A DNA stretch of 64,000 nt from Burhinus oedicnemus (GCA_008921705.1 VFFE01008410.1:1986471-2050470); one strand, 5' to 3'. Shown: positions 13,001 to 28,000, numbered from the stretch's first letter. Program-made: numbers and translations. Notes: generated by a model from the letters alone, not told the origin.

Positions 13001-15339
13001 GAAAGAAAGAAAGTCTAATGACCTACTCTAAACCACATACACTCACTCCAGAGCCACAGGGGACTTTCCTGACAGCAAAAAAAATCTGGTGGATGCTCAT
13101 ATTTCCGGTCACACATCTTTCTCTCAGGTCTGTACGAAGTGTGAGGGATATACTGTGGCAGCACCGGTCACCAGATGAGTGTCCTGAGAAGGGAAGATTC
13201 TCAGCTGCTAACATCCACACAGTAACCATCTATCTAGTGCCTGTCAGCTGCCCGCAGAGTGTGATTCTAGCTGTGTGTTTGACTGTCATAAAGAAGCAAG
13301 TTATCATTCCCACAACGTCAATGACTTAAAATAGAGGCAAGTCAGAGGTACTTCAGAAGAACTAACATGCTGTCAAGATCTGTAGTCCCACCTGGGTCAA
13401 AACACTTTGCCAAATGAAATTTTGAAGAGATTTTAATCTGGTTAAACAAAACCAAAAAAATCAAACCCTGAAAACCCTCAGAAAAAGGTTCAGGCACTGC
13501 AAAATCCTTTTCTTGCCCATTTCAGAATGGAATTGCTTATTTTTCATACTAACTGTTACTTGTTTCTGGTTTTATCTTGGTGTAAAATTGTAGAAAGAAT
13601 GGCTCGTCAGCCACTCTCACCCTGCTCCAAGAGAGTAAAGACAGGCCAGATTGTCTATGACTGGCTACATTTCCAGCATCATAAGATTAAATTAGCTCTT
13701 CTACCAACAATGCTCTTTTCCCACGCATAAGTGTGAAAGGGAAGCCCAATTTCAAATATTTTCACCAAAGGCATTAATCTGACTTTTTGCCTGCCCTGGT
13801 TTGACAGATGCTTCATGAAGAGCTGTAGTGACTATTTAAAGGGAAGACAAATATTACTATGAAGACAGGAAAGGGAATCAGAAGGGAGGAAGAGGGGAAG
13901 TATGTTATCACCTCTGTTTGCTTTCCATGTTGTTTGTACCCCTCCCTTTGCTATAGGTCCTGCTGTAGTGTTCTCCTCCTGTTGCAGAGTGGCAAGGTCT
14001 ACTCAGGAGAGATGACCGCACTTGCAAGCCTCAGTCTGCAACGGGAGGCTGCGTATTGCCTGTTGCACCACTCCCTATGCAAGCAAAGCAGTACCTTTTG
14101 TGCTTAAGACAAAATGCACAAGGATCTCCCAGGAAATGAAGCACACGTATTTAGAAATGCGTAAAATCGCCTGAATAATAATGTAAAAAGTCCCCACTCA
14201 TCCATTCAGTACATGCTTCCAGCAAATTAGAAGACTTATGATACTGAAGGCATGAGACATGCCCACCTAAAACAGCACTGTGCCTCAGAGTTAATGGTCT
14301 GATCCAAAGCTCATTGGAATTTTTTCACTCGCTCTTATAGTCTTTGGATCAATTGCTGGCAAAAATCTAATCCCCAGTATAGCCAAGACAGCCTTCAGTA
14401 TCATGCAAGCCTCCCCAAAACAGCCAAACACTCACAGCTGTTTCCAAGTGCACTCTCCAATGTGCACGCACTAGATTTATTCAGCACGGGAAGGGTGGAA
14501 GAGGGAATATTCATTTCTACAGAGAGAAGGGCAGGGACTGTCACAATTTCAAGCCTAGTCAACTGAGGCTTAGGAACCTAGAGAAATACAGCCAGCCTCC
14601 AGCAGATGAATTCTAACAAAATTTCAGCAAATGGGTACATTATTCATGAAGACAAAAGCCTCTGGAGAAACAAACCCGGAGCTGATGTAAAGCAGCTATT
14701 TTAATCAATAAACCTGTAGCAGAAACCATCTGCACCAGGCCTATTTAAAACCAGCCATTTACAATTTAAAGGCCAAATAACAATCTGTGTGCAGCAATTC
14801 TGCTGGTTTTTATGACCATTCCCCTTTTTCCCTGCTTAAGCAATGTATTTCTGCAAACTTTCTAATTCAGTCTGACAACAGCTGCCTGTGACGAGGGGAG
14901 AGAAAGAACTTTCAGATTAAGCCCATTCCTTCTCACTTTGTGTGTACACCTCTTCAGAACTGAAACTGGCATCCTTATTGGGATTTATTCATATATTCTC
15001 TGACTGTAATTGAAGAAAATTTTTAGCACATGAAGTATTTATAAAATAAAGGTGAGGAAACGCCCGCATTCAGCAATCTGCATCAACACCCCTGGGACTG
15101 GCGACTCCCCTGCAGCCCCAGCTGCAGACAGTGCCTCGTGTCTTCCTGGCAGAAAGACAGAACTGCTTGCTTTCCTGGTCGCTCAGCGTCTCCTACTTGG
15201 AGGCACCCAATAAGAGTTAAAGATAACGCCCAGCACAGGTATCACTATTTTCTGCCATGGCACTTGATGAAAAAGAAAAGCCTAAGAATTACTGAGAGCT
15301 TCCCCACACTTCCACTTTGACCCTAAACATGCCCAGTTC
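10020..15339. other. Intergenic DNA without a recognised gene
   Basis: No coding region is supported. A 124-codon plus-strand ORF at 12955-13329 has no recognisable domain and no flanking splice logic. An AATAAA on the plus strand near 12520 sits in 3'-UTR-like sequence, but no upstream exon could be tied to it. Positions 14640-14860 have mixed AT-rich, low-repeat composition that might be conserved non-coding DNA; this is only an impression. Confidence 0.5.
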
Positions 15340-16097
15340 AGTGATCTTGACAGGCTGGAGAAGTGGGCTACCAGCAACCTAGCAAGTTCAACAAAGGCAA
15401 ATGCAAAGTCCTGCACCTCAGGAGGAATAAAGCCATGCAACAAGACAGGCTGGGGGCCTCACAGCTGGAAAATGGCTTTGCAGAAAAGGATGCAGGGTGT
15501 TAGCGGAGCACAAGTTGAATGTCAGTCAGCAGAGTTCCCTGCGACAGCAAAGGCCAATGACATACTGGGCTATATTTGCAAAGAGCACATTCATAAGGTA
15601 GATCAAAGTGATTTTTTACCCTCTACTCAGTACTTGTGAGACTTGAGAACAAGACAGACATTGACAAACAGGACTGACTGCCACAAAGGGCCACAGAGAT
15701 AGTGAGGACATACGAGGAGAGGCTGAGGGAGCTGGGTTCATTCAGCGAGAAGAGAAGGCTCAGGGAAAATCCTCATGCTGCCTTCAGCCACCTAATGGGA
15801 AGGTATAAAGAAGACAGAACCAGAGTCTGCTCGAAGAGGAGAAGGAGAAGCAGCAGTCACAAGCTGGGATGCAAGAAACTCAGATTGGATATTAGGAAAA
15901 ACTTTTTCACTGTGTGGATGACCAAACAGAGGAACAGTTGTACAGGGAGATTATTGAATCTCCAGCTTTGCAAATATTCAGAAGTCATCTAGACAAGGCT
16001 TTGAACAACTTCATCTAACTGGACCTGTTTTGAACAGGGGTTTGGATTAGACCACCTTCAGAGGTCCTTCCCAACCTAAATTTTTCTGCAGTTCTGA
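15340..16097 (+). mobile_element. Degraded CR1 LINE, ORF2 C-terminal part and 3' end
   Basis: Plus-strand CR1 remnant. It begins near the segment for the end of the reverse-transcriptase region (GACAGGCTGGAGAAGTGGGC, then a stretch like CR1 FNKGKCKVLHLRRNK). It continues through the YEERLRELGSFSEKRRL region at about 15710-15770, DIRKNFFTVWMTKQRN near 15890-15950, and ends with a CR1-like 3' tail (GAGGTCCTTCCCAACCTAAA). Many substitutions, stops and small indels mark it as an old copy, clearly more diverged than the one at 55.3-57 kb. Confidence 0.88.
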
Positions 16098-19000
16098 GTC
16101 TCTCTACAAAGCTTTCTGCTTTTACTATTCCAGCTTTCCTGACATTCTTTCCTCTCAAATATTTCTCACAGACAATGGCCATACTGTCTCACACATGTGG
16201 GAAAATGCTGACCAGCAATGCTCTCTGAATCTAAAAAACTCCATTCGAGGTATTTATTTTACAGAAATCCGTTCGGACACGTCCTGTTAATCTGTAACAA
16301 TCTGGAGAGCCTCATTTTTTCTAATTCTGCTAAAGGCAAAGATTGGTACTTTTTCTAGCATTTCTATAACTTCCTTCTGCAGCTTCAGTCTCTACCTGCA
16401 CATAAACCATTGCCTCAGGCTGTTCACAAGCAGTCCACCATACAGGAAAGTAGCTTGGGGCTCCTTAGGAAAACAAGGGCATCTTAGATGTATTCCTTGC
16501 TGTGTCTCAGGCATGTCTGTGTCCCTTATACTGTTCCATATCTTTTCTCATTGCTGTCTAACTTTTTATCTTTTACCATTTCTCTGTCCACCGTGGAATG
16601 CTTTGAATGAGGGCTTGGAACACCACAATGCAGCTATACCTGAAGTTGTACTGACACCTAGAGGAGTTGCCTGGGAATTGCTGCTTAACAAGGGAATAAA
16701 AGATTTTACTGCAAAATCTCATGTAAAACCAAACATGCTTAGCCTTGATTTAAAACAAGAAGAAGAAGAAGAGAGAGATGTTCTAACACATTCGTCTTGA
16801 AAAAGATAGTTCTACCTTGGAATCAAGGTCAAAACATGACCTAACAAAGCTGGGTTGTTATTTCCTTGAAACAGAAGGTATTTCCAAATGACCGGCAGGA
16901 TCACTGTAGGGTGATCGTGGGTTGTTTGTTGGGGTTTTTTTAATACTTCCCCCTCTTTCTCTTATCACCACATGACACCAAAGTATCTCAGGGGAATGTA
17001 AGACATTAATTTTGAAAAGGGCCTGACCCAAGCTTCCTTGAAATGCTATTCCTCCATTTCCAGATTTGAATTAAATCTTCAAAATCCTCACTGACCTACC
17101 TGTCAATTTCTTGACGAATATGGGGGGCAAAAGGCAAAGGAAAGGCAGTAGCTGATGTGGCTCTAATTGTAAAAGAAAGTGAGATCTAGCCACACCATGT
17201 AATACTTCGGTGAAACAACAGACTGGATGTCAAAAGACTGGATGCTGTTTGAAACAGCTCTTTATTAAAAAGACCTGGGACACGTACTAAAGGGGCTGGG
17301 TGTACACACTGCCTTAACAGCCTACACGAAAAGCAAAAAAAGATGTTAGGTGCAACCATCTGACCTCTTTCCTCAACAACGGATCTGTGTATTTTTACTT
17401 TTTCCAGAAAAAGAATAACCCAGAGATCATTTTGCTATAACCTTAACTTTTTATTTAACCCAGAGAAAGGAATTATATTGGTAACCGCAAAGCCATGACA
17501 GCCACACTGCAAGCACATCAGGTACACTCTGATTCAGAAGTCACATCCCCACTTGGCCCTCAGGCTAGATGGAGATGAAGCACATCAGCTGCTTGGTATC
17601 TCAAGACACCACTCAAATAATCTTAGGCCAGTTTTAGTTTCTAAACAGTCTAGAAGCTACCCTAAATAGTGTATTTGTTAGCACAAAGCAAACCAGTGAC
17701 TCCTGATAAATAGCCTTCAGTGATCTGGGGAGAAAAGAGACTAAAACACAGGAATCCCTCAGAAATAGATTCTTGCAATTATGTTCATAAATATGTGGCC
17801 TGATTTTCACAAGTGCTAAGCACTAAGCAACCCTCACTTGCTTGGCATCTTTAAAAAAAAAGTATTAAAAAAAATCACCTCAGTTAATAACACACGGGTC
17901 CTAGGCTGAGCCCTTTACACTCCTGCTATAGAGTAATTAACAGAGAATAAAACTTGTAAGGGGAGTTTCAGATATGGGTTTGTGCTGTACTTTTAGACAC
18001 CTGGCACAGAAACAAGAATTTAGGAACCAGGGTTACGCTGGCTCCAGGCCACCTCTGGCTCTCTGATTTCACCTCTTGGCATAATTCAGCCAGGTCCATC
18101 TGTCCCTGCTTGCCCATGGGCATCAACACTGCCAGGAACCTCAGCAAGGCTGTGTGTTACAGCCCCGCTCCTCATGTATTTCCCTCCCATGCACATACCT
18201 CCGTGCCAGAACTGCTAAACGCTTGCTCAGTCTCAGCTACTGAGACAAAGCTGTGGGTTTTAGTGCTCCTTTCCCAGCGTAGAGGAGCAGCAGGTAAGCA
18301 GGGACAACTTTTCTCCCTCCTCATTTGAATGCTTTTAAGCTTTCAGAAGTTCCTCCTCTCACCTGAGAAATCCTTTGGCAGGCATTTTAAGAAGAGATAG
18401 TACCTTCTACACCCTGACATATAAGCCCGAAGCCAGGGGACTAGAACATCCTAGATGTGGAAGGGCAAGGGCAGCTCCCTGCAGAGCAGCCATGCCAAGA
18501 TGCGCAACCTGGGGAACATGCTTACTCTCCCTCAGCAGTTCCCAGGTGAACCAGAGAATCTCTCCCCAGCCCAAGAACATTAAACCCAGCTCATGTTCCC
18601 TGGTACTTTCTGTTTCAAGCAACATTTTCCAGAAGAAATAAGCCTCTTTCATGCACACCTCCACCAAGAAAAAACAGCTGAACAATATATTTTTCAAGCA
18701 GCCCTAGTGAAAAACCTCAACCTCACTTTTTGTTCAAGGAGTTAAGTGAAGGCTTATGTCAAAATATTGCTCCCAGCCTTATCCAAACACTCTGAACTTT
18801 GTGGGTCTAAAATATTAAATTGCAAACCTCAAAAGATGGCCTATTTTCACATGACTATGCTTTGCCTCTAGCTTTTTGTTGCATGGTATTTTGACGATTT
18901 CCAGTTTCCAGCCACAGCTGAAATCCGAACATGCAGATATCTGAAGAATGAGAGGAAGTAAGCAAAGGTTTGACTTTTTGGAGTTTAACACTGTCAACTC

Positions 19001-22000
19001 AGGCAAAGTAGTACCTCTGCGTGCTAGTCTAGAGCAGTTTTTTTACCGAACTACATTTCTATTCTTTTTGCAAGCCTATTAAACCAGAACTTAAGAATGT
19101 GAACGGGGTATCAATAAATACAGTCTGAATGCATATTATAAGACATCCTAGGGTGAAAGCTTGGATATACTGTGTATTCCAATGTGTTTTTTACATATGT
19201 ACAGGACTGCGTTTCGTACCTGTGCCCTGAAGCTTATCAGCTTTGGCTTTAATAAGACAGCATGGCACTGAGTGAGAGCACATTAAGAACCAGTCTCCTC
19301 TCCGAGCAGATGGCAGCTCCTTATGGCGGGGACAGAGCACATGGACACAGGCTTGCTACGCCTGTGCAATGCTCAGAAAACTAGGACCAGGATGGTTTTG
19401 GTTTGTTTTTTTCTTACTTCAACTCTTACAAATAAGCAACAAGTACACAAAATACAGACATAAGTATTACCTAAAACTACAAGCTTCACTTCTTTTCTAA
19501 CCTTTATTGGACTGGAAGCCTGCCGTGCTGGAGGATATTCACCCTATATTTATAACAGCGCTTAAAGCAAGCCCAGAAGAATACAGGCTGTCAATCATCC
19601 TGTATCACATTAATAAACCCAGCTAGGCCCTTCTCCAGAGCCTTTAATGTCACTGGGGGCCGTGGGTCTGCTATTTCCACTCCATAAAGCTGAAGAGAGG
19701 AATATTCACATTCTACAGTGGCATCGTCAGCTCCACTCTCTAGCAGGTGCAGTTACCACATGCCTGATGCTTGCAGGAAAGCAGTAGGCCCTAAAGATCA
19801 AATTATCAAATGTCGTTTTCTTTTACCCAGCCAAAAGGAAAACAAGGGTACAAGAAGTGACTGTCTTGGTATGTTCCTCTGCTGCCTTTGCTGCAGAGCT
19901 GCTTTACTTCTCAGCACAGATTCTGCTTCTCAATCCAGGGACTAAAGTAAGCAAACAGGGACGGAAGTAAAGGGGGAAAAAAAGGAAAAAGAAAGAGTTG
20001 CAACAAGAAGAGAAAGAAGAAAGAACTCTATTACTTTTGCCTTGGCTATCAGCCAGAGAGTGGAAAGCAGATTTATAGCTGTTATGGTAAACAACTTAAA
20101 GAAAAGCAAGGCGCTCAGCTATCTGTACTCTGTCAACATCAATTTCACCCTTCAAACACACTCCAAGAAAAAAACCCCTTACATTCCACTTGGAAAACTC
20201 TTTTTCATCTCCTTATCTACTGGAACTATTCAGAAAGCATTTTCAAGCTAGGGGGTAGTTGAGTCTTTCAGCATTTGGGTAGGTAAGTCCCTTTGTCAGG
20301 CATGTGCGTATTCTGTTGCTTGAAATCACCCCAAGGAATAGAGGAGAGCTGGACTGCTTGCATTTCCCTTTTGGAAAGCAGGATGCCAGTCAAGAAGCAA
20401 GATCTCTCTAAAGAAGCCAATTTGTAGTCTCATGGTGTGTGGGAGTGTTTTGCATGTCACTGTCTGCCAAAATAATTTGTCAGCAGGGTGAATTTCCTCA
20501 GCTGTGCATCAGGTGTTGAGATGCTACAAAAATCATCAAGAGCCCTCCTTTTGAGGGCTTGGGGCAGGTGGGTGGGAAAACGGGAAGCTAAAATCCCACC
20601 CAATCTAATCCAGGGAGCTACATTCTGAATAATAAAATTACTTGGTAATAAGTACTGATGAGAAAAAAAACCATCTTACAGGATGCAGTACAGGATGTAC
20701 TCTATTTCTGCCACATACTGAAGGGGCAGAAACACAAACCCACCTCATCAGATGTGCCTACTGTTGTTAAAATCCCTTAGCAATTCAGCACCTCAACAGC
20801 AAAGTCTGGAGACTTAATTCTGGAAGAAAACAAACACTATTTGCAGTGCATTCACATACACAAATAAGGCCATACACATGCAAATCTAAACCAAATTCTG
20901 ATTTCTTCCTTTTCCAAGTACAGTTAACAAGAGCAGAAGCAAAAGATGATGCCTTAAAGCTCAGTATTACTGGGAAAGGGATTGCCAAAAGTATGCGTAA
21001 GTAGGAAATACTACTGACTGTTGCAGAAATTTTAATAAGTAAAAACCATTATTTTTCTACACCCCAGTTCTCTGTAGAGAAGGTCAGACTTTGGCAGTAG
21101 AGACATAGAAAGTCTACTAATTAACAGGGAAGAGATGATTAAATGAGGTTTTCCATGTATTTAATCACTTAAAGGCAACACCAGAAGTTGCTGAAAGTTC
21201 ATGTTAAACAGTTTCCAGAACCATCTGATACTTGCTGTTTGCAAAGATCCCTCAGGTCTGGTGGATGCAATGACCGTAGAGCCACAGCTCATCCTCTGAC
21301 GTAGCAAGGACTGTATGTGGTAACACTTCCCTAGTCCTGCTTCCGTATCTTCAGACATTAAAGCAAAATGCCAGGATCTTCGCATGTCCAGAACCATCCC
21401 TGAGGTGGTCCCAACATGGCTGAAGTAACTCAAAGCCTCTTGAATTCTGAGTTGAGAACATCTGTTCTCATGTTTACCTCGTCTACAGAGTCTGTACGTG
21501 ATTCACTCAGGATATACCAAAAACATATCTTATGCAGGCCAGTCTGAAAAGATATTTTGGTGCCAAAATTCCTCTCCATCCCCTGTGCTTTTAGCATTGT
21601 TTTCCTCTCTAAACTGTGTTCCTTTTTTCTACAGTTGAGTCAAGGTGTATCTAGTAATCAGACATATCTAGGCGTCCCTTCTCCTGGCTATGACAGGGAT
21701 GAACATCACTAGAACTAGAGACATTGCTTGGGGAAAGTGGATATAGACTGACAATGTGGGAGAGGCTCAAAACTAATTTGTGAATTAATGTTTGTCTACA
21801 TAAAAGTCTTATTTCCAGTTTCATGACAAATCATTTGACAAATTCTTATATATTCTGTATCTACAGCTAGATTTGAGGTTGCTATATAAAGAGCTCCAGA
21901 AGGAAAAAGAAAACGTCTAGAAAAATTGTAAGAGCTGGACACTCAAATTAGCTGCCAGGTAGTAACAGATACCAGCAGCAGTAGCTGTCCTTAAAAAAAC

Positions 22001-24976
22001 TTCTGAAATCCCACAGGCTGTAAAGCAGCACAGGGCACTAAACAAGATTTTTATTTGCTGTCAGTCTGGAAAAAGTATGAATTTCACTGGGAAGTATTTT
22101 TGTCTGCAGTGCTACAGTCTCCAGATTGTTCTTATATTCAATGGTTGTACTACAAAATGAAAATAACTATCCTGGTTTTGAGTATCTCTGTACTGAACTG
22201 ACTATACAGAGAAAATAAGAGATTCAACCTACTTCTTGAAGGGTTTGATTTTAAAAACATTGGGATTTCACAGAGAAAACGTGCCCTTTTTTGTCAGCCA
22301 AATTCCACCATTTTTAAGAGTGTTGCTATTGTTTGTTGGGTTGAATTTTTTTTCTGGATGGCAAGAAATGAAGTTTCAAGACAAATTATTCAAGCAATGC
22401 CAAAATTCTGTTAATTGTTACATTGTAAGTTTTTAAGGGAATAGAAAGGGCAGAAATGTATCTTTTCAGAACTGCAGGCACATATCTTCAAGGTAGAATT
22501 CCAAAGGAAACCAATAATTATTCCTTTTTTCCCACTGAAAATCTCAAAAAGCAATGAAGGCAGCTAAAATTTTGAAGTATATGGAGAGAATTAATATTGA
22601 CAACAGGACCATAAAGTACACGAAATTCATTATTTACCACGGCTGGGCACTAGAGTGTAAAAAAAAAAATAACAGGTGCCCTCTTTTGTCAAGGAAGTCT
22701 CTAGAAATGGTGGTAGGGGAAGGTTTACAGCAGCAACTGAAGAAAAGATCTAATGGTGGATAAATTGTAGCTTCCACCTGGAACGTGCACAAGATTTTAA
22801 GTACTGTGACTGCATCACACTGATGACAGTGAGAGTTTTCAAAATACAGGACCAGACCCCACACTGAGATGCATCACTTTTTCCCACTCAGTCTCACTCA
22901 GGAAACTTGCTTTCCCTCAAAAGAATTTCTTATCCATTTGCTATATTCTTATATTTTATTTTATTTTTTGCTTTCTTCAAAGTACTTTCCCTATTTAACT
23001 CATGTTTATTTTTCACTGAACCATTCTCAGTTCTCTTTACATCGCTTTTCCTCTCCTTTGAGTCCTCATCTTTCCTTTCACTAACACCTCTTTTTTAATA
23101 TCACTTTCCTAGCAAGAGGTGCTTTAGCCAAACCTCTCTCGTGCTCCACTTTAAGGTAGTAAGACTGGCACCTTACAAGCTATTTGTAAAAGCATCTAAG
23201 ACAACAGAAGAGAAAGAAAAGGGAGAGCTGAGCATAAACAGGCACTGTATTTTGTTATGCTCTAATTCTATTATAAGGACTATATAGGAGCGTACAGTGA
23301 AGGTGAGATGGTGATTTAGGGGTTCACTCAAATAAGATTTGTTTGAAAGCAATCAGTACTCACGGAGCCTCATTTGGGATTTTAAACAATGGAAAATAAT
23401 TTGTACAGGTGTACAAATAGCTGCTTAAAACATACGCACATCACTGTTGTGGCTTAATCTCATAAATGTAGCTTGAACTAAATCTGAACCAGAAAACTAA
23501 TTCAGATTTTGCTATCAAAACACACCAGGGCAGACTACTCTGCCTATTTAGAGCTGATGCTGAGTTTTCCAATGCAAGAGTTTTGGGGAAACGAATTTTT
23601 CAAGTCTTCACCAACCTAGCCTAGCATGTTCAAATCCTAAGAGTGACCTCTTTATATTTTCTTAACTTTCACTAGATGAGCATTCCTTCTCCTTTCTACA
23701 TGCAAAATTGCATCCCTTATGCTCTTCTCATCTTGCACCACACAAAGATTTTCCTTAAAAAAAAACCACCCAAACCACCTTGTAACATCTGTACTGTAAC
23801 ACTGATTTCCTGAGCAATGATCTGATTCTTGTGGCTGAGTTAAAACACTTGGCATTCAGCCTTTTTCTTCTTCCTTCTCAGGAACTAAGTTATTATTGCC
23901 TCATAAAGCAGTGCCTGGGTGGTATTACTAGCTAATTAATGTCTATTTAGTGTAAAGGGCTGCGGCCACCTTCCAGCCCCCACAGGCATTTTTTCTTCCT
24001 CTCCCTGACAGGACCAGATGGCATTCTGGCCAACCTTCACCCACCCTTCACGAGCCATGCACACAACTCAGACAATGCACCTAGCAGCTTTGGAAACACA
24101 TTACCATCACATCTGGACAGATGCTAGAAGAGTGGTTGTTACTGCTCCAAACAATGGGAAAATTAGTGACTTCAATTAAAAGATGTAGATTAAACCTCTA
24201 CCAAGGTATAGTCACCTTTTCATTTTTGTATGCTGTTGTGGTTTTCATTTTATTTTCCAGCTCTCATCACATAACAGGGTGACAAACGTAACTAGGAAGA
24301 GAAATACATGGCCAACAATGAATGCTTACAGCAGGCTATAAGGGAATGGTCATCCCCACCTCACTGCACCATTTGATCATAGGACAAATCAGGATGACGA
24401 ACTCATTCATGTTTAACAGAGGAGTCCAATTACATGTTTCAGTGGAGTCAGCCCAGAATACTTAGCTTTTTTCAAGATCAAGCGCCAGTAGTTCAAGTAA
24501 TTGTCTTCCCGTTGTTTTTTTGTATGCACCTTTCACACTAATTTGATGTTCCTATTAAGCTACAATCTGCCTCACCTCCTGGTTACTGCATCAAGATGCT
24601 GTTTCATGTCCTGCCCAGTCCACACGTCAGTCACACATCAAAGAGCCCTCAGAAAGGGAGCAAAACATGAAATACCATTAATCAAAAGCCACCTGAAAAT
24701 TAACTAACATGCAGCTCACCTGATTAAAAACAAAAGCATAAATAATTTTCTCTCAGCAAGATTCCTGCCTCAAAACCATTTCATTCAAATTACTCTTTAC
24801 CCCAACAGCTTGTGATCAAAAGCAACACCAAACATCATAATTATTTTTAGATCACATATTCACTTCTCTACTCTCATTGATTTAAGTAATTTAAGGGATC
24901 TCTCTATTTGAATACTTTGTCTTTTTAGCTACACTCCTCACTTCTCAGAAATAATTACTTTGTCTTAAAGAGGTGT
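16098..24976. other. Intergenic DNA without a recognised gene
   Basis: Only short ORFs (all under 100 codons), none recognisable and none bordered by paired splice sites in a consistent frame. Purine-rich and T-rich patches occur (19960-20030, 22950-23100). Nothing else can be supported. Confidence 0.6.
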
Positions 24977-25014
24977 TATATATATATGTATACACACACA
25001 CACATATATATATA
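24977..25014. repeat. Compound TA/CA microsatellite
   Basis: A run of alternating pyrimidine-purine sequence: (TA)n, then TGTATA, (CA)n, then (TA)n again. The TA blocks at the two ends are mutually complementary, so it can pair as a hairpin around the central CA block. It is probably length-polymorphic. Confidence 0.9.
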
Positions 25015-28000
25015 GTGATGCCAGAGACACTCTAAGCAGCCATACTATGACCAGCTGTGGTCTAATCTGCTCCTAACATCTGAGGAGGGTCACTCCCAAC
25101 CCCTGTTTTGGAGAAAAATGGCCATTGAGAAAACAGCCCCAGTGGGTCAACTAATGACACTCTCTCACAGCAAGTCCCCTGTCACTTGCCCTAGTGACAG
25201 GCTACAGGATATTGCGCTTTGAGCTGGAAGAGCTGTACAGTATTTTGGACTAGATGTAAAAGTCTGGACACTGACGACTCTTAAAAGGTCCACAACAGCT
25301 CATGTACAGGAGGAATTGTCCCCTCTATGCTCTGCCATATTCCTTTTTGGGAATTTTGCTAAAATCCTTTCCACAAGTTTTATTTGAAAAATAATTTCTG
25401 AAGGGACCAACCTCTGTAAAGAACCTGTGAGCTACTTCAGCTGCCAAAATATAATAGTGCTTTTTCTTCAAAGTGCCAGAGTAGAAAGATTTTTTAGGTT
25501 GTAAAGTCAAGCACCCAAAGTTTGGAAATGCCAGAGCTCGTGTCATCTGAGCATCATACTCCAGCCCTGTTGCACTCAAGCATTTTGACAAGCTTTCATC
25601 AAATTGCTACCTGCTACTTTCTTCTACTGGACTCTTGCCTCAGTGTTTAAGTACAGACCTGCTTGATATTCTTTTGTATATGTAGTGCACAGGTTCAAGA
25701 TTTATTTATTCCACGCTACCAAAACTGTGTACAGAATGTGAAATGATTACTTCTCTCCTAAGAATCTCTGACAGAGTCTCCCCATAGTATCCAAGTTTTT
25801 TGTGACCATGAAATTTACCCTCAGTGTGCTCCTCTAAGGTGAGGTTGCAATGTTATCTGTATTCTGCAGCTGGGCAAATGAGAGTCAGAAGGAAGGCACA
25901 AACTTTCCATTAATTTTAGTAATACAACCTGAGGCACACAGAAAGCCTGTTTCTCAGTTTCCAACTCTTCACTCTTTCAAAGTCTCCTTGTAATGGCCTC
26001 CCAGGAATCCATGCTACTTCACAGTGGACGTGCACAGAATGAGGTGCTCGTTGTTACTAGCCATTTGTGAAAAGTTGGTTGTAGATCTGCATCATTCAGA
26101 AATTCTGTCAGGGAAATTGAGGGGAGAAGCCAGTCTTCCAGAGAAGCATTCAACCGCCTTAACTAATAATACCTTGCTTTCTCCACTGCAACCCCCTGCC
26201 TCATTTACTACACACCTTCCTGCTTGGCAGCAAATGAGGCAGTGTCCAAACATACTTCAGAGCTTGCCCACCAGTATCATGAATAATCTGCATCAGCCCA
26301 GAACTCCAGATTCTGGGGAGAAACAGCCACAGACCATTTCCCCCATGCCCCTAACCTGTCTGACTCAGCTCTTACTTATCTGCACCCCATGTCCTCCTCC
26401 TTTTCCTTATTCCTATTCTGATTTTCCGGACACCTGCATGTCCCCTGTGCTCCTAATTGCCAGCTCCCATCCCCTAACCCTGCTGCCCAAGTTCCTGCAC
26501 ACACTCCTTTTTTACTTCTGCTCCATCGGCTTTTGCAACCTCTTTTCCCTGTTCCTCCATACACCTTTCCTGACCCAGCTCCATGTAACCACAACTGCTG
26601 ATTCCCTTTTCTCCTTGCTACTGGAGATCAGCTGGTGAGCAGCACAGGCCCCCCCTTCCTTCAGCCTGGTGGGCAGGCCTGCAACCAGGGTTAAGTAAAG
26701 AGGGGCATGACTCCTCTGTGACCATGCGCAGACAGAACCTTTTGAAAGTGAAGCTCTTGAATCTGAGATGTCTCCAACATGCATGAAAAACCTCATCACT
26801 AGGGCAAGCTCAAGGGCGCTTTTCTCAAGACAGCAAAAGGCATCTCCCCCGTATTACGGTGACACTTTACTGAATGCTAAGCCTCCAAAACTTCATTCCA
26901 ATGAGTTCATTCCACTACCGGCACTAAAATGCCTCAGGAAACAACTGCTGGATTTATTTATGTTAAAGAAGGTAATTTAAAGCAACCTGTTTCCCACAGA
27001 TCTTGTCCTCAGAAACAACTGACTTTTTTGTTAAAGTTTTAACTAAAAGAAAAAGAGAAAGAATAAGTCAAAGCCTGAGTTTTACCATGAAAAATTTCAG
27101 CCAAAACAATTAAAGTTTAGAGAAGCTACAAAGGAAACAGTTCCTTATAGCAGGCAATGACAGGTACACTTTATTCTGGGCAGTGCTACTGACTTTGCTT
27201 GTAATTAATAAATCTACCAGACAAACATAATTGTTCCAGCTAAGCAAACATTTCCAGTCATGCTGATGTAAGAAAAATCATTCCTCTTATCAGTTAAAGT
27301 TAGTCCACATGTTGTTACCATCTCCCCACGCTGCCTAAAATTGTCTAAGCATCATTTTTCTCCCAGCTTTGCAAGCTCCAAATTTCAGGCCCTGCCAATT
27401 CCAGTCTGTGGAAAACTGCACCACAATCCACCATCCTTTGCATTGCAAAGAGCACAAAAACAAGAACTGATCCAGAATCCCTCAGGGTAATGGGAGAAAA
27501 CCAGGTGAGTGTTTCCTGGCAGTGCTACCCAGATCACCCTTTCTTACCATGACATCTCCTCCTCAAATTAGCAATTTCCAGTTTGCTGGAAAGTTTCTAG
27601 TTTGTAGCCACATGGCTACACAGCCTCCCATCCACACTGCACTTGCCCTGGGGCTGTACTCAGGCACCTTGCAGCCCCGTTCCACACACATCCGAGACAG
27701 AAAGACAAAGTGAAACAAGGACCACACAGTCACCATTTCTAATTTTTCTATATTAAGTTTTAAAACTCATCCATAGGGATCCAGATACAGTAGAACTAGA
27801 AACAAAAAGGAGAAGCAACGTACACAATTATACATTATGTACTTGGAGGGAAAAAACAACTCCAAAACACTACAATTTTTCAAAGCCAGAAACAGAGTTC
27901 AGACAGGTGCCTCCCATCTAAACTTCGGTAGCAATTATGGATCTACTGCTGGTTTTGAAAATCTAAAGTGAAAGGACCAAAAAGCTGAGAACTACTTCTA

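Noticed and set aside
12955..13329. 124-codon plus-strand ORF
   Set aside because: No domain, mixed composition, no paired splice sites; the AATAAA near 12520 lies before it, not after it.
25325..25591. 88-codon minus-strand ORF rich in Lys, Phe and Tyr
   Set aside because: No recognisable family, no splice or poly(A) context, length within chance expectation for this much DNA.
26024..26638. 204-codon ORF on the plus strand, the longest non-transposon ORF
   Set aside because: The right half is pyrimidine-rich DNA that lacks stops by composition; the translation is a Leu/Pro/Ser/Thr mixture without domain, splice sites or promoter-like context.
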